Source of the DNA: Flavobacteriaceae bacterium PS02293
GTDB lineage: Bacteria > Bacteroidota > Bacteroidia > Flavobacteriales > Weeksellaceae
Assembly: GCA_029960045.1 (NCBI GenBank)
Contig: JASCOV010000001.1
Coordinates: 372,001 to 436,000 of the forward strand
DNA: 64,000 bases
Direction of reading: 5' to 3'
Shown here: positions 8,814 through 17,126 of the stretch, one piece after another
Position numbering within the stretch: position 1 is the stretch's first letter
Layout of the letters: every line of letters begins with the position of its first letter
Program-made: the position numbers and the translations under genes
Notes under the pieces: model-generated
What the model saw: only the letters and a program-made list of their open reading frames with translations
Databases searched by the model: none
Told to the model about the DNA's origin: nothing

Positions 8814-9344
8814 TTATTTTCTATTGATTTTTTCTAATTCGTACCAGTTGCAATTATCGCCTTTATCGACAAAAGTTCCTTTATTTTCGAAACCTAATTT
8901 TGCGAGAATATAATTGGAAGATTGATTTTCTACATCGGCATAAGCATAGATTTTATCAGCATTAAGCTGATTAAAACCTAAATCTAATGAAGCTTTTCCA
9001 GATTCTGTCGCATAACCTTTTCCCCAGAATTCGGGAAGGAATCTGTAACCTAATTCGTAAATATTTTTGAATCCGTTGACTTCGTCTGTCAAAAGTTTGA
9101 TGCCGCTCCAGCCAATAAATTTGTTAGATTCTTTTTCGATAACAGCAAGTCTTCCTGTTCCGTTCTTTTCGTATTGATTAATAAGGCTTTCAATCAATTT
9201 TAAGGTTTCTTCTTTCTTTGTAAAAGGTTTGATTCCAACATATTTTACGACTTCAGGATTGCTGTCCAACAGAAAGAGATCGTCCACATCTTCTGCTGTT
9301 ATTTTTCTTAAAATCAATCTTTCGGTAATAATTGGAAGCTTCAT
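8814..9344 (-). CDS. GNAT acetyltransferase (RimJ/RimL type)
   Basis: A 176-residue protein beginning I-T-E-R-L-I-L-R, the usual start of RimJ/RimL-like N-acetyltransferases. The acetyl-CoA loop appears around G-Y-R-F-L-P-E-F-W-G-K-G-Y-A-T-E-S, and N-x-x-S-x-x-I-L-x-K-L-G-F-E is near the end. The substrate is unknown. It precedes nadE by five bases on the same strand, so the two are probably co-transcribed. Confidence 0.88.
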   Translation of the reverse strand: MKLPIITERLILRKITAEDVDDLFLLDSNPEVVKYVGIKPFTKKEETLKLIESLINQYEKNGTGRLAVIEKESNKFIGWSGIKLLTDEVNGFKNIYELGYRFLPEFWGKGYATESGKASLDLGFNQLNADKIYAYADVENQSSNYILAKLGFENKGTFVDKGDNCNWYELEKINRK

Positions 9345-9365
9345 CCTTTAAAATTCTTATTTTTG
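9332..9365 (+). promoter_or_regulatory. Candidate promoter of gldB
   Basis: TATTTTTG at 9358-9365 fits the Bacteroidetes -7 box TAnnTTTG, and a TTG lies 23 bases upstream, slightly more than the usual spacing. The gldB ATG follows 27 bases later. Confidence 0.45.
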
Positions 9366-9392
9366 CTTTTCGAAAATCTTAATGTAAAAATA

Positions 9393-10376
9393 ATGAAGTT
9401 TTTCCGATATATCTCTTTTTCAGCAATAATTGTTTTCAGTTTATCAGCCTGCAAAAAGGAAAATGAAAACCAATGGGATGTTGAAATCAAGAATCCTGTC
9501 AAAAAAGTAAACGTCACAGATCTTTCCGGAGAATTCTATGATTCCAAAGTCAGTTTGGATGACTTCAAAAAGAAATATCCTTGGTTCCAAGGCTCTGTTC
9601 CTGATGCTGATTACGGTAACAGAAGAACGGATACAATGGAAGTTCGTGTTTATAAAGAAGCAATTTCCAAGATTGATAAAAAGAAACTAGACAAAGAACT
9701 TATTGATCTTTTTTCTCATATCAAGAACTATTTTCCGAAATTCCAAGCACCTCATATTTATCTTTATTCATCGGTTATTGACCCACAAAATGTGACAGAT
9801 CCGATTTTCCTTAGAGAAGATAAAAATATGCTTTTCGTAGATATTACAGGATTTATGGGCGATGGAAATAAGAATTATAAAGGTCTGGATCTATATTTTC
9901 AAAAATCGATGAATCCCGATAATTTAGTTCCTAAGATTTCGGCATTTTTTGCAGCAAGATTAGTTCCGGCTCAGTTGGAACAACAAAAATTTATCGATTT
10001 GATGGTTTATCAGGGGAAAATTCAGATTCTACAAGATGCTTTTCTACCGAGTGTACCAGATCATTTGAAAATGAATTATTCCAAAGAACAATACGACTGG
10101 GCAATAGCAAATGAAGCTAATATCTGGAATTATTTTGTGGAAAATGATTTGCTTTTCAGTGCAAATGCAGATCTTTCCGAGCGATTTATTACGCCTGGGC
10201 CATTTTCAAAATTCTATACCGAAGTTGATAGAGAAAGTTCTCCACAGATTGCGATCTGGACAGGTTGGCAAATATGTAAACATTATCTTAAAGCTCATCC
10301 GGAAGAAAAATTGCCTGTGTTTTTAAAGAAAAATGCGACAGAAATTTTCAACGCTTCAGATTACAGACCAAAATAA
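9393..10376 (+). CDS. gldB: Gliding motility lipoprotein GldB
   Basis: A 327-residue lipoprotein: signal sequence ending L-S-A-C with the lipidated Cys at residue 20. The sequence W-x-V-x-I, R-F-x-x-x-F-F/Y-x-x-D-x-x-F-like region and conserved I-Y-L-Y-S and D-I-T-G-F-M-G-D-G-N-K segments resemble GldB. I chose ATG 9393 because it starts the signal peptide; an upstream ATG at 9363 lies in the promoter. GldB is needed for gliding and type IX secretion in flavobacteria. gldC follows 85 bp downstream, the classic order. Confidence 0.88.
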   Translation: MKFFRYISFSAIIVFSLSACKKENENQWDVEIKNPVKKVNVTDLSGEFYDSKVSLDDFKKKYPWFQGSVPDADYGNRRTDTMEVRVYKEAISKIDKKKLDKELIDLFSHIKNYFPKFQAPHIYLYSSVIDPQNVTDPIFLREDKNMLFVDITGFMGDGNKNYKGLDLYFQKSMNPDNLVPKISAFFAARLVPAQLEQQKFIDLMVYQGKIQILQDAFLPSVPDHLKMNYSKEQYDWAIANEANIWNYFVENDLLFSANADLSERFITPGPFSKFYTEVDRESSPQIAIWTGWQICKHYLKAHPEEKLPVFLKKNATEIFNASDYRPK

Positions 10377-10461
10377 TATTAGTTATAAGTTATTAATTAT
10401 GAGTTTCAAATTCTGAATCTCTTAATTTCGAAATATTTAAATTTTTATAAGAATAAAATCA

Positions 10462-10788
10462 ATGAAAAAATCAAAAATAGTTATAGATATAGAGCTGGAC
10501 GATAATCACGTTCCGGAAAAAATGTTTTGGAAAGCCGAAGATGGCGGCATCAAAAGACAGGAAACTAAAGCAGCGATGATTTCAGTTTGGGACAGCAAAG
10601 CAATGGAGGCTTTGAGAATTGACCTTTGGACAAAAGATATGCCCGTTGACGAAATGAAAAGATTCTTTCATCAGATTCTGGTTTCAATCGGACATACTTA
10701 CGAAAGAGCAACCAGCGAAGATGATGTTGCACAATGGTTGCAAGAAGTAGCTGAAGAGTTTGCTGTGAAATCGGCGATTAAAATGTAA
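10462..10788 (+). CDS. gldC: Gliding motility protein GldC
   Basis: A 108-residue soluble protein with D-I-E-L-D-D-N-H-V-P-E and the acidic W-x-A-E-D-G-G pattern characteristic of GldC, followed by W-x-K-D-M-P-x-x-E-M and a C-terminal helix. It has no signal peptide, so it is cytoplasmic. In Flavobacterium, GldC improves gliding and lies directly after gldB, as here. Confidence 0.92.
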   Translation: MKKSKIVIDIELDDNHVPEKMFWKAEDGGIKRQETKAAMISVWDSKAMEALRIDLWTKDMPVDEMKRFFHQILVSIGHTYERATSEDDVAQWLQEVAEEFAVKSAIKM

Positions 10789-10880
10789 AAAATAATGTAT
10801 CAATGTTAAAAGTATAATAATGTAACAATCTTAAAGCATTGGTAAACTGATACATTGTTATATTGCTAAATTATTATAAT

Positions 10881-12032
10881 ATGAAATTCAATACAAAAGT
10901 TATACACGGTGGACAACACCACGAACCAGCAACTGGAGCAGTCAATGTTCCAGTTTTCTTAACATCAACATTTGCACAAAAAAGCCCGGGACAATTGATT
11001 TCTGGTTACGAATATTCCAGAGGAGCAAATCCTACGAGACAAGCTTTGGAAGATTCTTTAGCAAGCATCGAAAACGGAGCAAGAGGTTTGGCTTTCGGTT
11101 CTGGTTTGGCGGCAATTGATTGTGTTTTGAAATTATTAAATCCCGGCGACGAAGTGATTGCTGTCGATGACCTTTACGGTGGTTCTTACAGAATGTTCAC
11201 AAGATTATTCGAGAAATATCAGTTGAAATTTACATTCATCGGTTTTGATAATGTTGAAGAATTGGAAAATGTTATTACTGATAAAACAAAATTAATCTGG
11301 TTAGAAACGCCAACCAATCCTTTGATGAAATTGGTAGATATCAAAATGGTTTCTGATGCTGTAAAAGGTAAAGATATTTTGGTAGCTGTTGATAACACAT
11401 TTGCAACGCCTTATATTCAGAAACCTTTGGATTTGGGAGCTGATATTGTGATGCATTCTGCGACTAAATATTTAGGCGGACATTCTGATGTGATTGCCGG
11501 TGCTTTGATTGCAAAAGATGCGGAATTGGGAGAGAAATTACATTTTATCCAGTTTGCGAGTGGTGGAATTTTAGGCCCTCACGATTCTTATTTGGTTTTG
11601 AGAGGAATCAAAACTTTGGCGCTTAGAATGCAAAGACATTCTGACAACGGTTTCGAGATTGCTAAATATCTTGAGAATCATTCTTTGGTAGAAAAAATCT
11701 ATTATCCGGGATTATCGTCTCATCCACAATACGATTTGGCGACAAGACAAATGACGGAATTTGGTGGAATGGTTTCTTTCACTTTCAAATCCGGAAAAAA
11801 AGAAGACGCGATTAAATTCTTGGAAAATATCAAAGTTTTCACTTTGGCAGAATCTTTGGGTGGAGTAGAATCGTTGGCGAATCTTCCTGCGATGATGACG
11901 CACGCTTCAATTCCTGAAGACAAAAGAGCGGTTCTTGGAATCACTGATGATTTGGTGAGACTAAGTGTCGGAATAGAAGATGCAGAAGATTTGATTGCTG
12001 ATTTGGAACAAGCATTTAATACATTGAATTAA
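10881..12032 (+). CDS. metB: Cystathionine gamma-synthase/lyase (PLP-dependent)
   Basis: A 383-residue PLP enzyme of the Cys/Met metabolism family. K196 in H-S-A-T-K-Y-L-G-G-H is the Schiff-base lysine, and D171 in V-D-N-T-F-A-T-P is the PLP-ring aspartate. Y-E-Y-S-R near 45 and S-L-G-G-V-E-S-L near the C-terminus are family motifs. I chose ATG 10881 (M-K-F-N-T-K) over one 18 bases upstream. Synthase and lyase are hard to separate by motif, so the exact direction in methionine/cysteine metabolism is unsettled. Confidence 0.9.
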   Translation: MKFNTKVIHGGQHHEPATGAVNVPVFLTSTFAQKSPGQLISGYEYSRGANPTRQALEDSLASIENGARGLAFGSGLAAIDCVLKLLNPGDEVIAVDDLYGGSYRMFTRLFEKYQLKFTFIGFDNVEELENVITDKTKLIWLETPTNPLMKLVDIKMVSDAVKGKDILVAVDNTFATPYIQKPLDLGADIVMHSATKYLGGHSDVIAGALIAKDAELGEKLHFIQFASGGILGPHDSYLVLRGIKTLALRMQRHSDNGFEIAKYLENHSLVEKIYYPGLSSHPQYDLATRQMTEFGGMVSFTFKSGKKEDAIKFLENIKVFTLAESLGGVESLANLPAMMTHASIPEDKRAVLGITDDLVRLSVGIEDAEDLIADLEQAFNTLN

Positions 12033-12042
12033 GAAATTAAAA

Positions 12043-12076
12043 ATTAAGAGATTTAGAAATTTCTGAATCTCTTAAT
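12043..12076 (+). terminator. Inverted repeat after metB
   Basis: ATTAAGAGATT and its complement form an imperfect hairpin between metB and the next gene. There is no clear T-tract, so it may be an mRNA-stabilising hairpin rather than a terminator. Confidence 0.35.
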
Positions 12077-12092
12077 CTCAAAATTAATAAAT

Positions 12093-12599
12093 ATGACTTT
12101 TCGTGATGCGACTTTAGATGACCTTCCTAAGATTGTGGAAATTTACAATTCTACGGTTGCATCACGCTTAGTTACCGCTGATTTGGAACCTGTTTCTGTG
12201 GAGAGCAAAATCAATTGGTTTCATCAGCATAGTTCCGAATTCCGTCCGCTTTGGATAGTTTCGGATTCGGAGAAAAATATAGTTGGCTGGGTAAGTTTTC
12301 AGGATTTCTACGGAAGGCCAGCTTATCAGAAAACCGCTGAAATCAGTATTTATATTGATGAAAAATATCGAGGAAAAGGTTTAGGCAGATTGATTCTGGA
12401 ATATGCCATCGAAAAATCCCAAGACCTCGGAATCGAAAATCTTCTGGCTTTCATTTTTGCACATAACCTTCCGAGTTTGACTTTGTTCGAGAAATTCGGT
12501 TTTGAATTATGGGCCAATCTCAAAAATATTGCAGAATTGGACGGCGAAAAACGCAGTCTGATTATTCTCGGAAAGACTATCAAAGACTCAAAACATTAA
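12093..12599 (+). CDS. GNAT acetyltransferase (phosphinothricin acetyltransferase-like)
   Basis: A 168-residue protein with the layout of the phosphinothricin/methionine-sulfone acetyltransferases. It begins F-R-D-A-T-x-x-D-L-P-x-I-V-E-I-Y-N-S-T-V and has Y-I-D-E-K-Y-R-G-K-G-L-G-R as acetyl-CoA loop (about 90-102). The end carries N-L-P-S-L-x-L-F-E-K-F-G-F. The natural substrate is unknown. Its TAA is followed at once by the ATG of the next gene, so translation is probably coupled. Confidence 0.88.
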   Translation: MTFRDATLDDLPKIVEIYNSTVASRLVTADLEPVSVESKINWFHQHSSEFRPLWIVSDSEKNIVGWVSFQDFYGRPAYQKTAEISIYIDEKYRGKGLGRLILEYAIEKSQDLGIENLLAFIFAHNLPSLTLFEKFGFELWANLKNIAELDGEKRSLIILGKTIKDSKH

Positions 12600-13670
12600 A
12601 TGGAAAACATCGCTTCTTGTTGTTATTGGATTATTTCAGCTCTGGCGATTTTGTCGGTATTGATTCCTGCTATCAAAAACACTTATTGGACTTTTAGGGT
12701 TTTCGATTATCCTCGATTTCAGAAATTCATTATTCTATTAATTCTAATATTTGCTTGGTTTTTTACCTTCGAAAATCCAAATATTTATGAATATTTAATT
12801 CTCATCATTGAAGTAATTTCTGCAGGATATTTGTTTTATATCATCCTTCCTTACACAGATTACGGGAAAACGATGATTGATAAAACTCAACCCAATCCTG
12901 ATGAAAAAGTTTTAGATATTTTAGTTTGTAATGTTTATCAGCATAACAGGAATTATCAGAAATTAATTGATTTAGTAAAAGAAGAAAATCCATCGGTTTT
13001 GTTTTTCCTTGAAACTGATGAAGAGTGGCAAAACGCTTTAAAATCAGTTACAAAACATTACGAATATAAAATTGAAGTTCCTCTCGCTAACACTTACGGG
13101 CTTTTGTTTTACAGCCATTTTCCGGTTAAGAATTATGAAATCAATTATTTGATTGATGACGATATTCCGTCGATTGTTGCTGATTTGGAATACAATAATC
13201 AAACGGTCAGATTATTTGGAATTCATCCAACACCGCCGGTTCCACAGGAAAATCCTGAAAGTACGGAACGTGATGCAGAGATTCTTTTGGTTGGCGAAAA
13301 AGCAAAAAACTATGGCAAACCTTCCATCGTTTTTGGAGATTTGAATGATGTCGCTTGGTCCAGAACGACTAAATTATTTCTAAAATCTAGCGGAATGCTC
13401 GACCCGCGACGTGGACGAGGAATGTTCAATACTTTTCACGTTAAATATTGGTTTTTACGGTGGCCTCTTGACCACTTTTTCGTAAGTCCGCACTTCCGAT
13501 TGGTCGATATGAAGGTGATGAAATCTGTTGATTCTGACCATTTTCCGATTTGGATTTCGTTGGTTGTAAGAAATGAGGATAAAGAAGACCAATTCGATAT
13601 TTCTAATGAGGAACAAGAGGAGGTTTTTGAAAAAATCGAAGAAGGCATTGAGAAAGGCGACGCCAATTAA
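12600..13670 (+). CDS. Membrane endonuclease/exonuclease/phosphatase family protein
   Basis: A 356-residue protein with three N-terminal transmembrane helices (about 5-25, 39-58 and 63-83) and an EEP-fold domain from about 100 to 325. Visible EEP motifs are V-C-N-V-Y, E-T-D-E, F-G-I-H-P-T-P-P, F-G-D-L-N-D-V-A-W-S and S-D-H-F-P-I. The catalytic domain probably faces the periplasm, and its substrate (nucleic acid, lipid or phosphoester) cannot be told. The C-terminus is strongly acidic. It abuts the acetyltransferase stop with no gap. Confidence 0.88.
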   Translation: MENIASCCYWIISALAILSVLIPAIKNTYWTFRVFDYPRFQKFIILLILIFAWFFTFENPNIYEYLILIIEVISAGYLFYIILPYTDYGKTMIDKTQPNPDEKVLDILVCNVYQHNRNYQKLIDLVKEENPSVLFFLETDEEWQNALKSVTKHYEYKIEVPLANTYGLLFYSHFPVKNYEINYLIDDDIPSIVADLEYNNQTVRLFGIHPTPPVPQENPESTERDAEILLVGEKAKNYGKPSIVFGDLNDVAWSRTTKLFLKSSGMLDPRRGRGMFNTFHVKYWFLRWPLDHFFVSPHFRLVDMKVMKSVDSDHFPIWISLVVRNEDKEDQFDISNEEQEEVFEKIEEGIEKGDAN

Positions 13671-13703
13671 AATCATTAACTTAGCTATTCAAATCAAAAA
13701 TTT

Positions 13704-14147
13704 ATGAAAAAGCTGATTCTTGCTTTCGCAGTTTTCTTTTGTTTCCAATTTTCTTTTGCTCAGAAATCTGAAGCGAATCCAATTTATATTGTTGATAACG
13801 TCATTGTTTCTAATGTGTTGCTTCATAGCTTCAATCCGAATGATATAGAAAGTGTTCAGGTTTACAAATCTCCGTCTTCGCAAATCGAGCAATACGACGA
13901 CCTTGTGAAAAATGGTTTGATTAATATTATAATGAAAAAGCCTCAGGCTATTGAAAAAGTAACAATTGCTGAAGCTAAAACGAAATTGAATCTCACATCA
14001 GAATCAAGATTTTTTCTGAATGATATCGAAGTTCACAACGAATCAATTTTGATTTCGGAAGACCTTTTGAAAAGAGCCAGAATTCTACAACCTGACAAGA
14101 AATTCAATAATTATAAAGTTCCTGCAATCAGCATAGAAACTAATTAA
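13704..14147 (+). CDS. Secreted TonB-plug-like protein
   Basis: A 147-residue secreted protein (signal peptide 1-20, ending F-S-F-A-Q). Residues about 26-75 read Y-I-V-D-N-V-I-V, then F-N-P-N-D-I-E-S-V-Q-V-Y-K-S-P-S-S, then N-G-L-I-N-I-I-M-K-K. This mirrors the core of a TonB-receptor plug domain without the barrel. Free plug-like domains occur in Bacteroidetes, but their role is unclear. Confidence 0.65.
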   Translation: MKKLILAFAVFFCFQFSFAQKSEANPIYIVDNVIVSNVLLHSFNPNDIESVQVYKSPSSQIEQYDDLVKNGLINIIMKKPQAIEKVTIAEAKTKLNLTSESRFFLNDIEVHNESILISEDLLKRARILQPDKKFNNYKVPAISIETN

Positions 14148-14153
14148 AGTCAT

Positions 14154-14184
14154 TTGCTTTTGCCTTTCTGAATCCCTATTTTTG
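14154..14184 (+). promoter_or_regulatory. Promoter of the DUF2490 gene
   Basis: TTG at 14154-14156, a 20-nt spacer and TATTTTTG at 14177-14184 fit the Bacteroidetes sigma-ABfr consensus TTG-N19-21-TAnnTTTG. The ATG is 22 bases further on. Confidence 0.6.
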
Positions 14185-14206
14185 CTGAAATCGATAACAA
14201 TTCAAT

Positions 14207-14995
14207 ATGGTTTTCACTAAAGCAAAATTATTCTTTAGCGCATTATTTTTAGTTTTAATTTCAAATTCATTTTCCGCACAAAACCGAATCAGCAACCACA
14301 ACAATATTGGCTGGTACGCTTACAACGGAACTTTTAAATTAGATTCCAAATTTTCAATCCACACCGAATATCAGTGGAGAAGAAATGATTATGTCACGAC
14401 TTGGCAACAAAGTCTTTTACGTTTGGGAATCAATTATCAGGCGAATCCAAACTTGCAATTACGCTTAGGTTACGCTTGGGCAGAGACTTTTCCTTATGGA
14501 GAAATTCCATTGAACGGAATGGGAAAAGATTTCACAGAACATAGGATTTACGAAATGGCAACGGTGACGGACAAGATTGGAAAAATCGATTTGTCGCATC
14601 GTTTTATGCTAGAACAGCGCTGGGTTGGGAGATATTCTAATGCCAATCTGACCTCGGAAGACCAATATCCTTTTATGAACAGAGCGCGGTATATGATTCG
14701 TTTGCAGATGCCTTTGAAAGGAACTTCGATTGCAGAGAAAACGCCGTATGTTGCAGTTTATGATGAGGTAATGATTGGATTCGGGAAAAATGTTGGCGAG
14801 AATATTTTTGACCAAAACCGAATCGGAGTTTTGTTAGGTTATAAATTCAATGATTTGGTGAGAGTAGAAGGCGGTTATCTGAATCAGATTGTGCAGTTGG
14901 GAAGGGAAGTGGAAGGTAAAAATGTGTTCCAATACAACAATGGTTTTATTGTAAGTGCCAATTTTAATTTCGATTTTTCTAAGAAAACTGATTAA
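14207..14995 (+). CDS. DUF2490 domain outer-membrane protein
   Basis: A 262-residue protein with a signal peptide (1-24, ending F-S-A-Q) and repeated amphipathic strands with many aromatic residues, fitting a small outer-membrane beta-barrel. Motifs such as E-Y-Q-W-R-R-N-D-Y, R-L-G-Y-A-W, E-Q-R-W-V-G and N-R-I-G-V-L-L-G-Y-K-F are typical of DUF2490 proteins of Bacteroidetes. Function is unknown. Confidence 0.8.
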   Translation: MVFTKAKLFFSALFLVLISNSFSAQNRISNHNNIGWYAYNGTFKLDSKFSIHTEYQWRRNDYVTTWQQSLLRLGINYQANPNLQLRLGYAWAETFPYGEIPLNGMGKDFTEHRIYEMATVTDKIGKIDLSHRFMLEQRWVGRYSNANLTSEDQYPFMNRARYMIRLQMPLKGTSIAEKTPYVAVYDEVMIGFGKNVGENIFDQNRIGVLLGYKFNDLVRVEGGYLNQIVQLGREVEGKNVFQYNNGFIVSANFNFDFSKKTD

Positions 14996-15050
14996 CCACA
15001 AAAGGCACAAAAGTTTTAATTCAAATTTTCTATCTTTTTGTTGATAAAGG

Positions 15051-15118
15051 CTTCGACTCCGCTCAGCCTGACATTTATTGTATTAGTATTAGAATTGTCA
15101 TCCTGAGCGGAGTCGAAG
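15051..15118. repeat. Dispersed inverted repeat, CTTCGACTCCGCTCAG family
   Basis: CTTCGACTCCGCTCAG...TGACA on the left and TGTCA...CTGAGCGGAGTCGAAG on the right form a 16-bp perfect stem with a long loop. The family recurs at 39115-39210 and 50470-50530, always between genes. Confidence 0.85.
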
Positions 15119-15184
15119 GATTTTCTCTTGATGAATAAATCTTCTTTTGTAGTTCAAATAAAGAATAATCTTTAATTTCGCAGT

Positions 15185-16033
15185 ATGAAAATAGCATTCT
15201 TAGGACCCGAAGCCTCTTTTACGCAGTTGACCGCGACTCAATTATTCCCAAACGAAGAATTGATTCCAAAAGCAAATATTTTGGATTGCTTTCTGGCGGT
15301 TCAGAATAATGAAGTTGATAAAGCGGTTGTTCCTTTGGAAAACTCGATAGAAGGAACGGTTTCTATGACTTTGGATTATCTTTATCAGACACCGGAAATC
15401 CGAGTTGAGGCTGAAGCGGTAATGCCGATTGCGCATCATTTGATGATTCATCCAAATCAAGAAAATGACACTTCAATTGAGAAAATCTATTCTCATCCGC
15501 AGGCTCTTGCGCAAAGTTTTCATTCTTTGAATAAAAATTATCCGGACGTTCCAAAACAGGAATTCGCTTCTACAGCAGCCGCTGCAAAACGTGTTTCTGA
15601 AAATCCGGATAGAAAGATTGCAGCTGTTGCTAACAAATTTGCAGCAGAATTATACGGTCTGAAAATCATTAATGACAACATTCACGATGTTGAAGAGAAT
15701 CATACGAGATTTATCGTAATCTCAAAAAGCGAAGAAAATTTTGACAGCGATTTGAACAGTTCCGGAAAGAAAACCGGACTTTTGATTACGCTTCCTCAAG
15801 ACCACGCTGGTGGACTTCATCAGGTTTTATCGGTTTTTGCGTGGCGCAATATGAACCTTAGCAAAATCGAATCCCGAACTTTGAAAACCAAACTCGGTAA
15901 CTATTTCTTTTTTGTAACCGTTGTCGGAGATTGGAACAATGTGCTTTACATCAATTCGATTGATGAATTGAGAGCGATTGGCGCTGATGTTAAATTTTTG
16001 GGGAATTATAAGGAGTTTTTGTTGGAGAGTTAA
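15185..16033 (+). CDS. pheA: Prephenate dehydratase
   Basis: A 282-residue monofunctional enzyme that converts prephenate to phenylpyruvate in phenylalanine synthesis. The dehydratase domain starts I-A-F-L-G-P-E-A-S-F-T and carries V-P-L-E-N-S-I-E-G and the active-site N-H-T-R-F. The C-terminal ACT domain has N-L-S-K-I-E-S-R-T-L-K, the ESRP-like phenylalanine-sensing motif, so feedback inhibition is likely. It has no chorismate mutase domain. Its stop overlaps the stop of the convergent HD gene in one TTAA. Confidence 0.95.
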   Translation: MKIAFLGPEASFTQLTATQLFPNEELIPKANILDCFLAVQNNEVDKAVVPLENSIEGTVSMTLDYLYQTPEIRVEAEAVMPIAHHLMIHPNQENDTSIEKIYSHPQALAQSFHSLNKNYPDVPKQEFASTAAAAKRVSENPDRKIAAVANKFAAELYGLKIINDNIHDVEENHTRFIVISKSEENFDSDLNSSGKKTGLLITLPQDHAGGLHQVLSVFAWRNMNLSKIESRTLKTKLGNYFFFVTVVGDWNNVLYINSIDELRAIGADVKFLGNYKEFLLES

Positions 16034-16647
16034 ATGATTTCTAATTCTCTTTGAATATTTTCTCTCGCTTTTTCTTCATACTTTTCTTTGAAGTGATCAG
16101 TTTTGAAAATCTCTTCAAATTCTAGAAAATGAATCAATACTTTTTTGCGTCCAGGCTTATACATAAAGTCCGGATAAATTGAATATTCTTTTCGGATTTG
16201 TTGGGTGTAATTTTCATAGATTTTCCAATCCTGACCGAGAATTGCTAAGTCTGCATCAAGGAGAAAATTGGTGTCAGAATCTTCACTTTTTTTGTGAGAT
16301 TTTGTTGCAAGAATTTGATTGTAAATGTTAGATATTTTCTCATTCGAAATATTAAGCTTTTCAAGTCTGATTTTTGCCTTTTCAGCGCTTTTTTCTTCGT
16401 TGTCTTTTGATGTCGCTTTATAAATAATATCGTGATAGAAAATGGAGAAAAGTATAGAGTCATAATCTGAAATTTTATCTTTCACTTCTTCCAATTCAAG
16501 AATCATATTTTCAAGATGAATGAGATTGTGATATTGTCTGCTTTTCTGAGAATAAGATTTTTCTATTTCTTTCCAATAATCAGTTTTTAATATTTGATTA
16601 TCGGAATATTTTGAAATTAAATTTGAAAAAATTGAATTAATATTCAT
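16030..16647 (-). CDS. HD-domain metal-dependent phosphohydrolase
   Basis: A 205-residue protein of the predicted metal-dependent HD superfamily (COG4339-like). It has R-x-Y-H40-N-L-x-H44-L, then F-Y-H72-D73-I-I-Y, and a later D-A-D-L-A-I-L-G. These His and Asp residues form an HD-type metal site. The physiological substrate is unknown, with a nucleotide or phosphoester expected from the fold. It converges on pheA. Confidence 0.85.
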   Translation of the reverse strand: MNINSIFSNLISKYSDNQILKTDYWKEIEKSYSQKSRQYHNLIHLENMILELEEVKDKISDYDSILFSIFYHDIIYKATSKDNEEKSAEKAKIRLEKLNISNEKISNIYNQILATKSHKKSEDSDTNFLLDADLAILGQDWKIYENYTQQIRKEYSIYPDFMYKPGRKKVLIHFLEFEEIFKTDHFKEKYEEKARENIQRELEII

Positions 16648-16661
16648 CTATAAGGATATGA

Positions 16662-17114
16662 TTATTTCTTTTTTAAAATTATAGTTGGGCGAAATTCAAT
16701 CTTTTTACAAGCTCTACATTTATCATTGTATTCCTTGAGTTCTCCGAATTTTGTTCTATATGTTTTGAATCCATCTTTTCTAATCTGTAAATCTGAATAG
16801 CACCAAACTATCGGTAAGTCTAAAGGAGTGTGAAACCAATCTATTCTTGATTTTTCCGATAATTCAAAATTACCATTTATGTCAGTTTTAACGGTTTGAG
16901 AAATGTAATCTTCATATTCATAATATCCGTATTCTTTATTTTTAGTTTCATTTTCTTGAATACTGCTTACAGTAGCATTTGAAATTGGCTTTTTGTTTTC
17001 ATCAATGATTTTTCCAATTACTTTAGGCTCATAAATAATTTTTTGAGGATGTATAAATAACCCAATTATAAAAACTAAGATTATTATTAAAATAATTTTG
17101 TTTTTTCTTTTCAT
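16662..17114 (-). CDS. Membrane-anchored carboxypeptidase-regulatory-like protein
   Basis: A 150-residue protein with one N-terminal transmembrane helix (about 6-24) followed by a beta-sandwich-like domain. V-I-G-K-I-I-D-E-N-K-K-P-I-S-N-A-T-V and T-D-I-N-G-N-F-E-L are the two hallmarks of the carboxypeptidase-regulatory (Ig-like) fold. A C-x-x-C pair lies near the end (K-C-R-A-C-K). Function is unknown. Confidence 0.7.
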   Translation of the reverse strand: MKRKNKIILIIILVFIIGLFIHPQKIIYEPKVIGKIIDENKKPISNATVSSIQENETKNKEYGYYEYEDYISQTVKTDINGNFELSEKSRIDWFHTPLDLPIVWCYSDLQIRKDGFKTYRTKFGELKEYNDKCRACKKIEFRPTIILKKK

Positions 17115-17126
17115 AAAAATTGAAAA

